A DNA stretch of 64,000 bases. Source: Lachnospiraceae bacterium (lineage in GTDB: Bacteria > Bacillota > Clostridia > Lachnospirales > Lachnospiraceae). Position numbers and translations under genes: made by a program. Location of the stretch: assembly GCA_017450065.1 (NCBI GenBank), contig JAFSYI010000063.1:30710-94709 (forward strand). Reading direction: 5' to 3'. The notes under the pieces are model-generated. The model saw only the letters and a list, made by a program, of their open reading frames with translations, searched no databases and was not told where the DNA came from. Below are positions 45,405 to 55,144 of this stretch, in pieces (within the stretch, counting starts at the first letter, position 1; each line of letters starts with the position of its first letter).

Positions 45405-47297
45405 ATGAAGATAGCATTATTTGTAGGACAAATCTATATGTACAGCCAGAGGGAGATCATCAAGGGTGTTTATGATGAATGCAAGAAGCATCATGATGAT
45501 CTGCATCTTTTTTCTTTTCATGTATCAAAAGACGAGAAGTTTGATCTGGGTGAATATGAATATATAAGAAGGATGGATCTTGACGGATTCGATGCTTTTA
45601 TTCTGTATGCGTGCGCGTTTTACAATCCCAAAATACAGAAGATGGTTGTGACCAAGCTGAAGGCGGCAGGAAAGCCGATAATATCAATTGACAGTTACCA
45701 GGAAGATTTTATAAATGTGACCAGCTGCAATAAGGAGTCAATGGCTGAACTGGTTGAACATCTTATATCCGAACACGGTGTTAAAAAGATCAATTATGTA
45801 AGCGGACCTACGGACAGTGCCGATGCGGCAGACAGGCTTGAGGCATGTAAAGAGGTAATGGAGAAGCACGGACTTAAGCTTGATGATGAGCGGATTTTCT
45901 CCGGTACATATTATGTGGATAGCGGATATAAAGCATATGAATATTTCAAGGCAAATGATATGATGGATGCCGATGCCTTTGTATGTGCCAATGACCAGAT
46001 TGCAATGGGAATATTCTATAAGGCCGAGGCAGATGATTACCGGATACCGGATGATTTTATCATTACGGGCTTTGATCATATTCCCGAGGCTGCATATAAC
46101 GATCCCTCGATCACATCCATTGAAAGATATGAACGTTCCATCGGAATGACGGCGTACAGCCTTATAAATAAGAAGAGCGATGAACCGGTCAGGATAATTC
46201 CCAAGCTTGCGATCGGGACAAGCTGCTGCAGGAACTGCAGGGTTTATACAAGCAAGCGGGATGAATATCTGCGCAAGTGCATAAAGAGAGCGGTGGATAT
46301 TTCAAGATATACAGGTTATGTAAGTGACTGTGCGGCTGATTTTATGACATACAGATCCGTTGCTGAAATGTACGGCATTTTGCCCGAGTATCAGCGTAAG
46401 TTCGGCATTCCGGTCATGAGTATAGTCCTTGACAGAAATGAGAGGCTTAAGACCCTTGATATCCCATACCACTATAATGCTCTTGATGATGAACAGATGA
46501 GTATGCATATTAAGCGCAGGGATATTTATAACGACCGGGTAGAAGGTAATCTGTATATCTATTCTTCACTTCATTACGGCAGTGAATATTTCGGATATGT
46601 GGTCAGCACGAATTATTTCGATGCTCTGAACAATGAACTCTACCATATGTTCGTTAACAATATTTCCAATATGTTTGAGTCAGCGCTGAAATACAAAGAA
46701 CAGGAGGAGTACATAAACAAGCTTAAGGATTTAAGCTATTATGATCCTCTTACCAAGCTGTATAACAGGCTGGGATTCTTCAACATAACTGAGGATATGT
46801 TTGACCGGGCAAGGGCAGACGGACTTGAGACCTTCATTATCTTTGCAGATCTTGATAAGCTTAAAGTGATCAACGATACCATGGGTCATAAGATGGGTGA
46901 TGAGTATCTTGTTGATTTTGCCAATATATTGTCGGGAACCACGGATTCAGGTGATGTAGTGATGAGATTCGGCGGTGACGAATTCGTGGTATTCGGAATC
47001 TCAGATGTTGAGGATGAGGTTCGCAAGAAAATCCTGAGCATTCAGGAGCAGATAAAGATATTCAATGAAAAAGGTAAATATTCGCCTTATATACTCAGCG
47101 TCAGCATTGGATATACAATAATACATCATGACACCGATCAGACTCTGTTTAAATTCATAGAGGATGCGGATGGCAAGATGTATAAGGCTAAGATGGAAAA
47201 ATATGAAGCACGCACCGGAAGTAAGGACAGACGTTCGGGCAGAGACCGCCGCGTAAGCAACAGGAGAAGTCTTAATGAGCCTGTGAATCTTACATAG
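45405..47297 (+). CDS. Diguanylate cyclase (GGDEF) with LacI-type ligand-binding domain
   Basis: 630 residues without signal peptide or membrane segment. Residues about 1-275 are a periplasmic-binding-like sensor of the LacI type (MKIALFVGQIYMYSQREII, ADAFVCANDQIAMGI, FIITGFDHIPEAAYNDP), here without a DNA-binding head. A linker domain of about 170 residues follows, then a GGDEF domain (YDPLTKLYNRLGFF, GGDEF at 523-527) that makes cyclic di-GMP. At the inhibitory RXXD position there is DSGD, so the feedback site seems absent. Start is ATG 45405: an upstream in-frame TTG (45381) lies inside the promoter spacer. Confidence 0.9.
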   Translation: MKIALFVGQIYMYSQREIIKGVYDECKKHHDDLHLFSFHVSKDEKFDLGEYEYIRRMDLDGFDAFILYACAFYNPKIQKMVVTKLKAAGKPIISIDSYQEDFINVTSCNKESMAELVEHLISEHGVKKINYVSGPTDSADAADRLEACKEVMEKHGLKLDDERIFSGTYYVDSGYKAYEYFKANDMMDADAFVCANDQIAMGIFYKAEADDYRIPDDFIITGFDHIPEAAYNDPSITSIERYERSIGMTAYSLINKKSDEPVRIIPKLAIGTSCCRNCRVYTSKRDEYLRKCIKRAVDISRYTGYVSDCAADFMTYRSVAEMYGILPEYQRKFGIPVMSIVLDRNERLKTLDIPYHYNALDDEQMSMHIKRRDIYNDRVEGNLYIYSSLHYGSEYFGYVVSTNYFDALNNELYHMFVNNISNMFESALKYKEQEEYINKLKDLSYYDPLTKLYNRLGFFNITEDMFDRARADGLETFIIFADLDKLKVINDTMGHKMGDEYLVDFANILSGTTDSGDVVMRFGGDEFVVFGISDVEDEVRKKILSIQEQIKIFNEKGKYSPYILSVSIGYTIIHHDTDQTLFKFIEDADGKMYKAKMEKYEARTGSKDRRSGRDRRVSNRRSLNEPVNLT

Positions 47298-47307
47298 AAA
47301 GAGAAGC

Positions 47308-47335
47308 CGGGGGACGGTTCAGAACCAATCCCCCG
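47308..47335. terminator. Bidirectional terminator between convergent genes
   Basis: CGGGGGA pairs with TCCCCCG across 14 nt that itself can form GGTTC/GAACC. It lies between the stop codons of the diguanylate cyclase and the isomerase genes. T runs are short. Confidence 0.7.
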
Positions 47336-47346
47336 CTCAACAAAGC

Positions 47347-47988
47347 TTACTTTCCGATCAATTCGCTGACAGTTGCGGCAATCCTTTCATTTTTGCAGTC
47401 TCTGTAGAAGAATTCCTTAAAGTGTTCGCCGGACAATGCTCCGACAACAAGTTCCCTGTCAAGCTCTTTTAATATATCGCAGATATCTCTGTAGGTTATA
47501 GTCTTTACTTCGTCAAGAATTTTCTTATTGCGTTTCTCGGGTACAGCTCTTTCTCTCGGATAACCCTGTCCGCTTTCTTCGCAGTAGAGTTTCTCAAAAA
47601 TATATTCAAGATTTAAGTCGCCGCCCCAGCCGAAGCCCTTGGCGAACGGAATGGCAATGGCGTTTCCGTCGTTGATCTGCGCAAATGTATATGCATCCAG
47701 AGCATCTTCGACATGTCCGCAGATGACACCGGGAAATGAATTGAGCGCAAGCATTGCACCTTCGCCGGTACCGCAGCCTGTTATAACATAATCTGCTGCG
47801 CCGGAATTAAGCAGGACTGCAGCCAGAATGCCGTTCTGAACATAGGTAAGCTGGCATTCGTCATCAGCTGCATACATACCGTAATTAACGACTTCGTGTC
47901 CCATGGGCTCCACTACTTTCTTAAGAGCTGCTTCTATTATACCGTTCTTGGCAGCCTGTGAATTCTCATTAATAAGTGCGATCTTCAT
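47347..47988 (-). CDS. RpiB/LacA/LacB family sugar-phosphate isomerase
   Basis: 213 residues, longer than the roughly 150 of typical RpiB because of a C-terminal extension. MKIALINENSQAAKNGII at the N-terminus and ITGCGTGEGAMLALN (with the family's catalytic Cys) and VEDALDAYTFAQINDGNAIAI identify the fold. It isomerises a sugar phosphate such as ribose-5-phosphate or galactose-6-phosphate; which one is not clear. AGGAGGT gives a strong ribosome site on the minus strand. Confidence 0.85.
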   Translation of the reverse strand: MKIALINENSQAAKNGIIEAALKKVVEPMGHEVVNYGMYAADDECQLTYVQNGILAAVLLNSGAADYVITGCGTGEGAMLALNSFPGVICGHVEDALDAYTFAQINDGNAIAIPFAKGFGWGGDLNLEYIFEKLYCEESGQGYPRERAVPEKRNKKILDEVKTITYRDICDILKELDRELVVGALSGEHFKEFFYRDCKNERIAATVSELIGK

Positions 47989-48127
47989 TGTAAACCTCCT
48001 GTGTATAAGATATTTGATGATACATTTAAATATAACACAGTTTTGGAATTAATGATATGATTTGTACTGTTATGGAACGGGATTTCAGTAACTTTAATGT
48101 AAAAATATAAAAATGGAGGTTATAGTA

Positions 48128-48973
48128 ATGTACAGATTATCAGGAGTGGAAGATATGGTGCTGCAGCAGATAGTGAGTAATGAGATCGCTGCAGGTTTTC
48201 TTAAGACCTTCGGGGTCAAGAGGGCTGTGAACAAGCTTGAATTCGGCGACCGTGAAAAGGAAATACTGAAATATCTTTTTAAAACCTATTCCGGAAATGA
48301 TTCACTGCACGATCTCGGAGATATACAGTTAGAAGAGATCGGGAAGAAGATTTCGAAGATGTATGAAGAACTGATCGATATGGATTATGAATATATATTT
48401 GATGAATTCGGAGAGTATCTCATGTACATCTTTATTGAACATGCGAAGAAGAATGCTTCCGTTAACGGGGAGTACGGATATCTCGATATCGATGATGTTA
48501 CCAAAGAGAACTATTCAGATGTTCCGCTGTTTGCGTCTTCGAGCAGCTGTATCATGGATGAACTGTATTTAAGGAAGTTCTTTGGTGATCTTTTTGATGA
48601 ATTCCTCGGAGGTATCGGTGATTATGAGGATGAGTATGGTTATGAAGAAGATACGGAAAATGAAGATCATGATGAAAATGATGAGGCCGGGGACGGGGAC
48701 GAGGATGACGACGATTACGATGACTATGATGAAGAAGAGTTTAAGCAGAGATTTGTTGATAAGATGATCAGACAGGCATCGATGTTTGCATACATGGGAT
48801 TCGAGAATGACAGCAGTGATTCTTTTGTCTTCTGGGATGACGACTTCCTCAGCTATGATAAACCCGGGGGAGCAGAAAGATTATTATCCGGTCTTTCAGA
48901 GATAAAAGGAGTTATTATGACCCGGAATGGAAGGGAACCTATATCCGGCTCTGTCGGACGTCCGACGGAATGA
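48128..48973 (+). CDS. Acidic hypothetical protein
   Basis: 281 residues, soluble. The N-terminal half is helical without known motifs; residues about 164-204 are almost entirely Asp, Glu, Tyr and Gly; the C-terminus is more ordinary. ATG 48128 is chosen because GGAGG at 48115-48119 lies 8 bp before it. A perfect 14-bp palindrome (GTCGGACGTCCGAC, 48953-48966) sits within the last codons. No function can be assigned. Confidence 0.65.
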   Translation: MYRLSGVEDMVLQQIVSNEIAAGFLKTFGVKRAVNKLEFGDREKEILKYLFKTYSGNDSLHDLGDIQLEEIGKKISKMYEELIDMDYEYIFDEFGEYLMYIFIEHAKKNASVNGEYGYLDIDDVTKENYSDVPLFASSSSCIMDELYLRKFFGDLFDEFLGGIGDYEDEYGYEEDTENEDHDENDEAGDGDEDDDDYDDYDEEEFKQRFVDKMIRQASMFAYMGFENDSSDSFVFWDDDFLSYDKPGGAERLLSGLSEIKGVIMTRNGREPISGSVGRPTE

Positions 48974-48998
48974 TCCTTCGCCCCGTTCTATATCCCTT

Positions 48999-49032
48999 TT
49001 TTAAAATATATCTTAACTGGATAGTTACAAAT
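48999..49032. repeat. Decayed end of the MITE-like element
   Basis: CTGGATAGTTACAAAT (49017-49032) matches 15 of 16 bases of the right end of the element at 30185-30327 plus its AAAT flank; TTTTAAAAT(A/T)TAT just before it also corresponds to that element's inner arm. The left half is missing. Confidence 0.45.
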
Positions 49033-49109
49033 TGTCAGATATATATATATTATTTGCATGATATAGAATATTTGTATAGCAATTTCTACAAAAGATATAC
49101 ATCAAAGTA

Positions 49110-49138
49110 TTGTAACTTTATCTACAATCTGTTAGAAT
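49110..49138 (+). promoter_or_regulatory. Candidate promoter of the giant surface protein
   Basis: TTGTAA at 49110-49115, 17-bp spacer, TAGAAT at 49133-49138 (5 of 6). The very A/T-rich region repeats GTAACTTTA at 49112 and 49148. Leader about 78 nt. Confidence 0.5.
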
Positions 49139-49222
49139 TTTAACAGTGTAACTTTAATATATTGTTGCGTTTGCACAATAAAGTAACGAAGCAATGCTTT
49201 GACTGAACAAGGAGGGTAAGAG

Positions 49223-52200
49223 ATGGCAGGCAAGAGGAACGGTTTTTCCCGGAAATGTGCGATATTACTGGCAATAGCCATGGTATTCGGCAATATTCCG
49301 CAGACTGCATATGCTAACGAGGTCATCAGTGTCGCAAAGGATGGCGATGTATTGACCGGAGAAGTTCTGGTGAATGATGATTCATCGGAAATCCTGAATG
49401 ACGGAGTACTTCTGTCGGATGGGGAAAGTAATGATATTAAGAGTGATGAAAAGAAAACAGAGGAAACGTTAATTCCGGATGTTGACGCCGATAACCTCAC
49501 CATGGTTTCCGATAGTGTGAAAGAGTATGATACAGACAACCGCCCTGAAGTGATAGAAAATGAGGGCGCTGTGCATTATGACTGGGGCAATGTAGAACAT
49601 TTTCAGAAGGATCGTTTATACAGGATAAGAGGGTCATGGAACGAAAATAAGCTCCTTACAGGCAATTCGGGAGTAAATATAGGAACCAACCAACATAAAA
49701 AAGCACAGATGTGGATCTTTTCAAAGCCTGGCATAGACGAGAAGTATAGTGGTTGGAATTATAATCATCAGGAATTGTATGTTATCTTTCCATATACTGA
49801 CAATAATTGGGGAGATAAGTCAGCAGTAGATACAGGTGTACTTGATGCAATGGGATACTCGGATGATCTTAATTCCAGTGATGCAGGTGTAGGACTTGAA
49901 CCTAATCCTCCTACAATATCCTTAGACACGACAAATAAGTGGATGATAAGCAGGTACAAAAATATAAGTGAGAATGATGGCTATGTTTTACGTACAGGAG
50001 TAGATAAACCCGGCGTTGACAAGGCTTTGACTTATCAAACGTACGATGCTTACCCGATTAGTATGACGGCTTATAACACATCGGTTGTAGCACAGATCCA
50101 ACACTGGTTTATTGATCCGGCGTATTTGATCACTGCAGCGACAGATAATAGCAACTACGGAACAGTCTCAATAAGCGGGGGCTGGGAATGTGCTATTGAA
50201 GGTGAGCAGGTTAATGTAACAACAAACCCAAATACGGGATGTCAATTGGATAAGCTTACGTATACTGTTAATGGGAGTGAGTATGATATTACCGCATCGA
50301 AATCTTTCAGTATGCCTGCGGGGGACGTTGAAGTTAAAGCAACCTTCAGTCAGATACCGGTGGTAACACCAGTGATCACATCACAGCCGACGGACCTTAA
50401 GCTGTATGCAGGCCAGTCCGGTAAGCTCAGTATAGTAGCGACAGTACCAAGCGGATATAGCCTTGAATATCAGTGGCAGAGTAGCCCCGATAATTCAACT
50501 TGGACAAATATTTCGAATGCAAAAAGCAAAGATTATAGATTTACACCTACAACTGAGGGAACAACCTACTACAGGTGCCTGGTACGTTCGAAGACAGGAA
50601 GCGTATATTCAGATTATGTGCCGAGTGACGTTGCAACTGTAACAGTAACAGAGGCAACCCCTGTGATCACATCACAGCCTACGGATCTTGAGCTGTATGC
50701 AGGCCAGTCCGGTAAGCTGAGTATAGTTGCTTCCGGCCAGAATCTTGAGTATAAATGGCAGCAAACATCCAAGAAGCAAGCCGAGGAAAAAGATTGGAGT
50801 GATATCCAGACAGCAACAGGTAAAGAGTATGAATTTGATACGACAGCTGAGGGAACAACCTACTACAGGTGCCTGGTACGTTCGAAGACAGGAAGCGTAT
50901 ATTCAGATTATGTGCCGAGTGACGTTGCAACCGTAACAGTAAAAGAGGCAACACCTGTGATCACATCACAGCCGGCAGATCTTGAGCTGTATGCCGGATC
51001 ATCCGGTAAGCTTAGTATCGTAGCAACGGGACCGAGTGGTTATACCCTTGAATATCTGTGGGAAAGCAGTCCGGATAACACAGACTGGACAGTAATACAA
51101 GGTGCAACAGAGAAAGACTATACTTTTACACCGACAGCTAAGGGAACAACTTACTACAGATGCAAGGTACGCACATCTATAAAGGTAGATCAGGAAGAGA
51201 TAACGTCATCTTACGAAGAGAGTGCAGCTTCAAAAGTAACAGTAAAAGAAGCAACGCCTGTGATCACATCTCAGCCGACAGACCTTAACCTGACATTCAG
51301 CGAGAGCGGAATACTCAGCATAGTGGCAACGGCTCCGGAAGGCTATGGGTTAACTTACCAGTGGGTGAAGAAAGTCGGAAATGACTATGTGGCATGGAAT
51401 CCGGATACCCCCAGCGCTGAAGCAAAAAGTATAACCTATGTAGCAGATAATAAGGATGAGGTGGGTACAAACACACTCAGATGTAAAGTGATCTCTACGA
51501 TCATGGTAGATTCAGAACCGGTAACGGCAGAGACATACAGTGATGTAGTGAAGCTGGTAGTTGCGCCTAAAGCTGCTGAAATAACAAAGGCACCGTTACC
51601 TAAGACTCTGAGCTTTAACACAGCACCACAGCCGCTTGTTGAAGAAGGCACCTGTGTTAACGGAACAATGAACTATGCAGTGCTTGAAGAGGGCAAGGTT
51701 CCGGATAATGATACCGCCTGGTCAACAACAATACCTGCAGGAACGAATGTAGGAAAGTATTATGTATGGTACAAAGCGAAAGCAGCAGAAGGCACAGGCT
51801 ATAAAGATTCACAGGCCGATTATGTAACATCAACTATCGACAAGATAGAAACAGGTATAGAAGTACTGGGTAAGAGCCTTAAATATTCCGGTGATGAACA
51901 GGTATTGGCAGAGATCAATGGTACTGTTCCGGACGGTGTTACCGTATCGTTCAGTATGGACGGAGATAAATGGAATAAAGAAATACCCAAGAAAAAGGAT
52001 GCAGGCGTTTATACTGTATTCTGGATGGTAGATGGCGGAGATAACTACCTCAGCTCTTCGGGCAGAGTAGTGTCATCAATAGGCAGAAACGTTCTTACAG
52101 TTAATATAACAAACTATGAAGGAGTATATGACGGAAAAGGACACAGCATTAAGGTAGGCGTTACAAATGCCGATGCAGAACCTGTCATCACTTATTCGCT

Positions 52201-55144
52201 GGTAAAGACCAATCCTATTTATGAGAACTCTGTATCCGTAAAGGATGTAACGGATGGTACGGAAGTCTATTTCAGGATAACTGATAAAAAAGGTAACTAC
52301 GAAGATTATGAGAGTAACGGAACAGTAAAGATAACACCCAAGACTCTTACGGTTACAGCTACTGCAAATACTATTACTTACGGTGATGCACCTGCAGGAA
52401 ACGGTGTGACCTATGACGGCTTTGCTGAGGGTGATTCAGAGGATGATCTTACAGGTACTCCGGATTATGATTTTACCTACAGCCAATATGGTGATGTCGG
52501 TAACACATATGAAATAACACCCAAGGGTCTTAATGGGAAGAATTATACCATGGATTATAAACCGGGTATCCTTACCGTTGTACCAAAAGAGATAGGTCTT
52601 GACTGGGGAGAACAGACCACCTTCGTATATAACGGTGAACTGCTGGGTCCCGATCCGGTGGCAACAGGTACCGTAAACAGTGATAAGATACAGGTGGATG
52701 CCGAAAACAATAAGAATATGAATCCCGGTCAGTATACGGCAACAGCTAAATCCCTGACAGGTGCGAAGGCCGGGAACTATGTGCTTCCCAAAACGACTAC
52801 TTCCGATTATACGATCGTGAAGGGACAGTCTGAGATCATCACGCCTCCGACGGAAATTGAGGGTCTTGTTTATGACAGTACACCCAAGAAGCTTGTTTCG
52901 GGAAATGCTGTAGCAAAGAACGGTAAGATCCAGTATTCGGTACAGACAGAATTAGTAGATGATCAGACGATCCTTCCGTGGTCAGATCTGATCCCTGAGG
53001 AAACGAATGCAAAGACCTACTATGTATACTTTAGGTCAAAGGGAGATCCGGAAATAGGATATGAGGATGCGTATTGTAAAGCGCCGGTTACTGTTACGAT
53101 AGATAAAGCTGCGGCTCTTACCATTGATACCACACCGATAGTCCTTACAAGAAGTGTTAATAAAAAGGATCTTAAAGATTTGATCAATGGAGGTGAGTGG
53201 CCTGATTATTATGGCATTCCCGCATACTCATGGAAGGGTGCTGCCAATGTGGCAACTGTAGATGGATCGGTACTGAAGGCCGAAGCAACAACAGGTAACG
53301 GGTTTGCGGTTATTGGTATACCTGAATCCGATAATGCATACGGAACCCATAAAGAAATAAGAGTAACCGTTAATGGTCAGAATCAGGATGATCCCGAAGA
53401 GAACGGAACCATTACTGCTTCCTTTGCAGACGAACTGGAGAAGGTCGTAATAGGTGAGACGGAATACAGCTATCTTGTTTATACAGGAGAAAAGCTGATG
53501 CCTGAAATTATCGTGCAAAACGGCACGAAGACACTGGTTCCGGGTAAGGATTACAACGTTAAATACAGTGACAACATAAAAGCCAATGCTGTAATAGGAT
53601 ATGAGGGTACGGCTGATGCAATAACAGGAAAGCTGGCATCCGTAACCGTACAGGGCAAGGGTGACTATAATGACAAGGATGTTCTTTACTTCCTGATAGC
53701 CAAGGCAGATATTGAAGCTGCATCGGCAGGCAATAACGTGGTATTGGCAGGGCAGAAGGCTTCACCTATACTCAGCTACATGGGTAATGTCCTGAGAAAA
53801 GACAGAGACTATACGGGTGATTTTTCAAAGACATTCATTGATCCGAAGGCAGACAACAAGATAGAGATAACAGGCAAGGGTAACTTTATAGGTACTAAAA
53901 CTGTCAGGATAGTAGTAGTAAATGTCAAAAGAGCGATAGATGTAAGCATTGCGAATGCCGACATAACCTATAATGGCGAGGCACATACTCTTACTGACAG
54001 ACAGCTGGTTGTTAAAGACAAGGGCACGGGAGCCAAGCTTACAGAGGGTGAAGATTATACCGTAACCTACAGCAACAACACTAACGCAGGTTCAGTCAAG
54101 GTACTTGTTGCCGGTCTGGGAACATACCAGGGTAAGGTAAGTAAGACATTTAAGATAAAGCCCGCAAAATATGCAGTATTTAAGATAACGAATGAGCAGG
54201 ATCTTATAAATAAGGGTGTGGACTTTGCCAATATCGGAGTTACTCCCGAGGTGTATGTAACAGCGGATCTGGATGCGGATCATAAGGATATTTCGCTGGT
54301 TAACGGCAAGGACTTTACAATTTCTTACGGTGATAACAAGAAGGTGGGTTACGGTAAGGCAACGATCAAGTTCACCGGTAATTATAAGGGAGCACAATCC
54401 ATAACCCAGCATTTCAAGATCAATAAGGTGATCTTCGAAAATGGTGTGGATTCCGGAATAACCGTAGCGAACAATCTTGTATATAATCCTTCAAAGAATA
54501 AGATGGGAGCTTATTTCCCTAAAGCAGGTACGAATCTGTTCGTTGTCATGAACGGAGTACTCATTAAGTCCTCAGAGTGTACGCTGTCCTTCTATTCAAG
54601 CGATGATTATGCTGCAGAACATCTGCTGACAAAGGATTCGCCGGTAACCTTCGGAGAGGGTGAGAATGAAGTTACGGTATATGTTAAGGCCGAGCCTAAC
54701 CCCAAAAATGCGAACTATAACGGTGGTGCTCTTACAGGATCTTATAGAATAGTCAAGGGCGATAACCTGCTGGATGTATCCAAGGCAAAGATAAGCATCG
54801 TGGATAAGAATACCGGTAAGGCCGTCAAGGTTCATTATACGGGACAGAAAGTCGGATTCGCCGGTGATGACCAGTTCAGCCAGGGATTCCTGAAGGTTGT
54901 CATCAAGAATGGAAAACAGGAAATCGTTCTGCTGGAGAACGGTGTAGGCGATAATCAGGTCAGTGATTTCTTTGACATAGAGTATGTTAATAATGTCAGA
55001 AGAGGAACCGCATACGTACTGATAAGCGCCAAGGATAAGGATGAACAGCCTCAGGATAAGGGTTATAATTTCGTAGGCTCAGCCAAAGGAAGCTTCCGCA
55101 TCGGACAGCTTGGATTAAAGGAACTTCTTAATCTGCTGCTGTAA
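49223..55144 (+). CDS. Giant secreted Ig-like/MBG-domain surface protein
   Basis: 1973 residues. A signal peptide (KCAILLAIAMVFGNIPQTAYA) is followed by an acidic linker, a ricin/lectin-like or unknown N-terminal region (about 110-300), a short Gly/Thr repeat domain, four Ig-like repeats beginning TPVITSQPTDL at about 381, 479, 577 and 677, an MBG-type domain (VTATANTITYGDAPAGNGVT, about 1045-1125) and several further beta-rich modules (VTYSNNTNAGSVKVLVAG type). No LPXTG or hydrophobic anchor is seen; it ends in GLKELLNLLL. AAGGAGGG precedes the ATG. Probably a cell-surface adhesin or structural protein. Confidence 0.85.
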   Translation: MAGKRNGFSRKCAILLAIAMVFGNIPQTAYANEVISVAKDGDVLTGEVLVNDDSSEILNDGVLLSDGESNDIKSDEKKTEETLIPDVDADNLTMVSDSVKEYDTDNRPEVIENEGAVHYDWGNVEHFQKDRLYRIRGSWNENKLLTGNSGVNIGTNQHKKAQMWIFSKPGIDEKYSGWNYNHQELYVIFPYTDNNWGDKSAVDTGVLDAMGYSDDLNSSDAGVGLEPNPPTISLDTTNKWMISRYKNISENDGYVLRTGVDKPGVDKALTYQTYDAYPISMTAYNTSVVAQIQHWFIDPAYLITAATDNSNYGTVSISGGWECAIEGEQVNVTTNPNTGCQLDKLTYTVNGSEYDITASKSFSMPAGDVEVKATFSQIPVVTPVITSQPTDLKLYAGQSGKLSIVATVPSGYSLEYQWQSSPDNSTWTNISNAKSKDYRFTPTTEGTTYYRCLVRSKTGSVYSDYVPSDVATVTVTEATPVITSQPTDLELYAGQSGKLSIVASGQNLEYKWQQTSKKQAEEKDWSDIQTATGKEYEFDTTAEGTTYYRCLVRSKTGSVYSDYVPSDVATVTVKEATPVITSQPADLELYAGSSGKLSIVATGPSGYTLEYLWESSPDNTDWTVIQGATEKDYTFTPTAKGTTYYRCKVRTSIKVDQEEITSSYEESAASKVTVKEATPVITSQPTDLNLTFSESGILSIVATAPEGYGLTYQWVKKVGNDYVAWNPDTPSAEAKSITYVADNKDEVGTNTLRCKVISTIMVDSEPVTAETYSDVVKLVVAPKAAEITKAPLPKTLSFNTAPQPLVEEGTCVNGTMNYAVLEEGKVPDNDTAWSTTIPAGTNVGKYYVWYKAKAAEGTGYKDSQADYVTSTIDKIETGIEVLGKSLKYSGDEQVLAEINGTVPDGVTVSFSMDGDKWNKEIPKKKDAGVYTVFWMVDGGDNYLSSSGRVVSSIGRNVLTVNITNYEGVYDGKGHSIKVGVTNADAEPVITYSLVKTNPIYENSVSVKDVTDGTEVYFRITDKKGNYEDYESNGTVKITPKTLTVTATANTITYGDAPAGNGVTYDGFAEGDSEDDLTGTPDYDFTYSQYGDVGNTYEITPKGLNGKNYTMDYKPGILTVVPKEIGLDWGEQTTFVYNGELLGPDPVATGTVNSDKIQVDAENNKNMNPGQYTATAKSLTGAKAGNYVLPKTTTSDYTIVKGQSEIITPPTEIEGLVYDSTPKKLVSGNAVAKNGKIQYSVQTELVDDQTILPWSDLIPEETNAKTYYVYFRSKGDPEIGYEDAYCKAPVTVTIDKAAALTIDTTPIVLTRSVNKKDLKDLINGGEWPDYYGIPAYSWKGAANVATVDGSVLKAEATTGNGFAVIGIPESDNAYGTHKEIRVTVNGQNQDDPEENGTITASFADELEKVVIGETEYSYLVYTGEKLMPEIIVQNGTKTLVPGKDYNVKYSDNIKANAVIGYEGTADAITGKLASVTVQGKGDYNDKDVLYFLIAKADIEAASAGNNVVLAGQKASPILSYMGNVLRKDRDYTGDFSKTFIDPKADNKIEITGKGNFIGTKTVRIVVVNVKRAIDVSIANADITYNGEAHTLTDRQLVVKDKGTGAKLTEGEDYTVTYSNNTNAGSVKVLVAGLGTYQGKVSKTFKIKPAKYAVFKITNEQDLINKGVDFANIGVTPEVYVTADLDADHKDISLVNGKDFTISYGDNKKVGYGKATIKFTGNYKGAQSITQHFKINKVIFENGVDSGITVANNLVYNPSKNKMGAYFPKAGTNLFVVMNGVLIKSSECTLSFYSSDDYAAEHLLTKDSPVTFGEGENEVTVYVKAEPNPKNANYNGGALTGSYRIVKGDNLLDVSKAKISIVDKNTGKAVKVHYTGQKVGFAGDDQFSQGFLKVVIKNGKQEIVLLENGVGDNQVSDFFDIEYVNNVRRGTAYVLISAKDKDEQPQDKGYNFVGSAKGSFRIGQLGLKELLNLLL
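50553..50931 (+). repeat. 85-bp exact direct repeat within the Ig-like repeats
   Basis: 50553-50637 and 50847-50931 are identical over 85 bp, 294 bp (98 codons) apart, at the ends of two successive Ig-like repeats. The flanking parts have diverged more, pointing to recent gene conversion or duplication. Confidence 0.88.

Noticed and set aside
48953-48966. Perfect 14-bp palindrome as terminator of the acidic-protein gene
   Set aside because: It is within coding sequence and more than 30 bp from the nearest T run, so it does not form a normal terminator.
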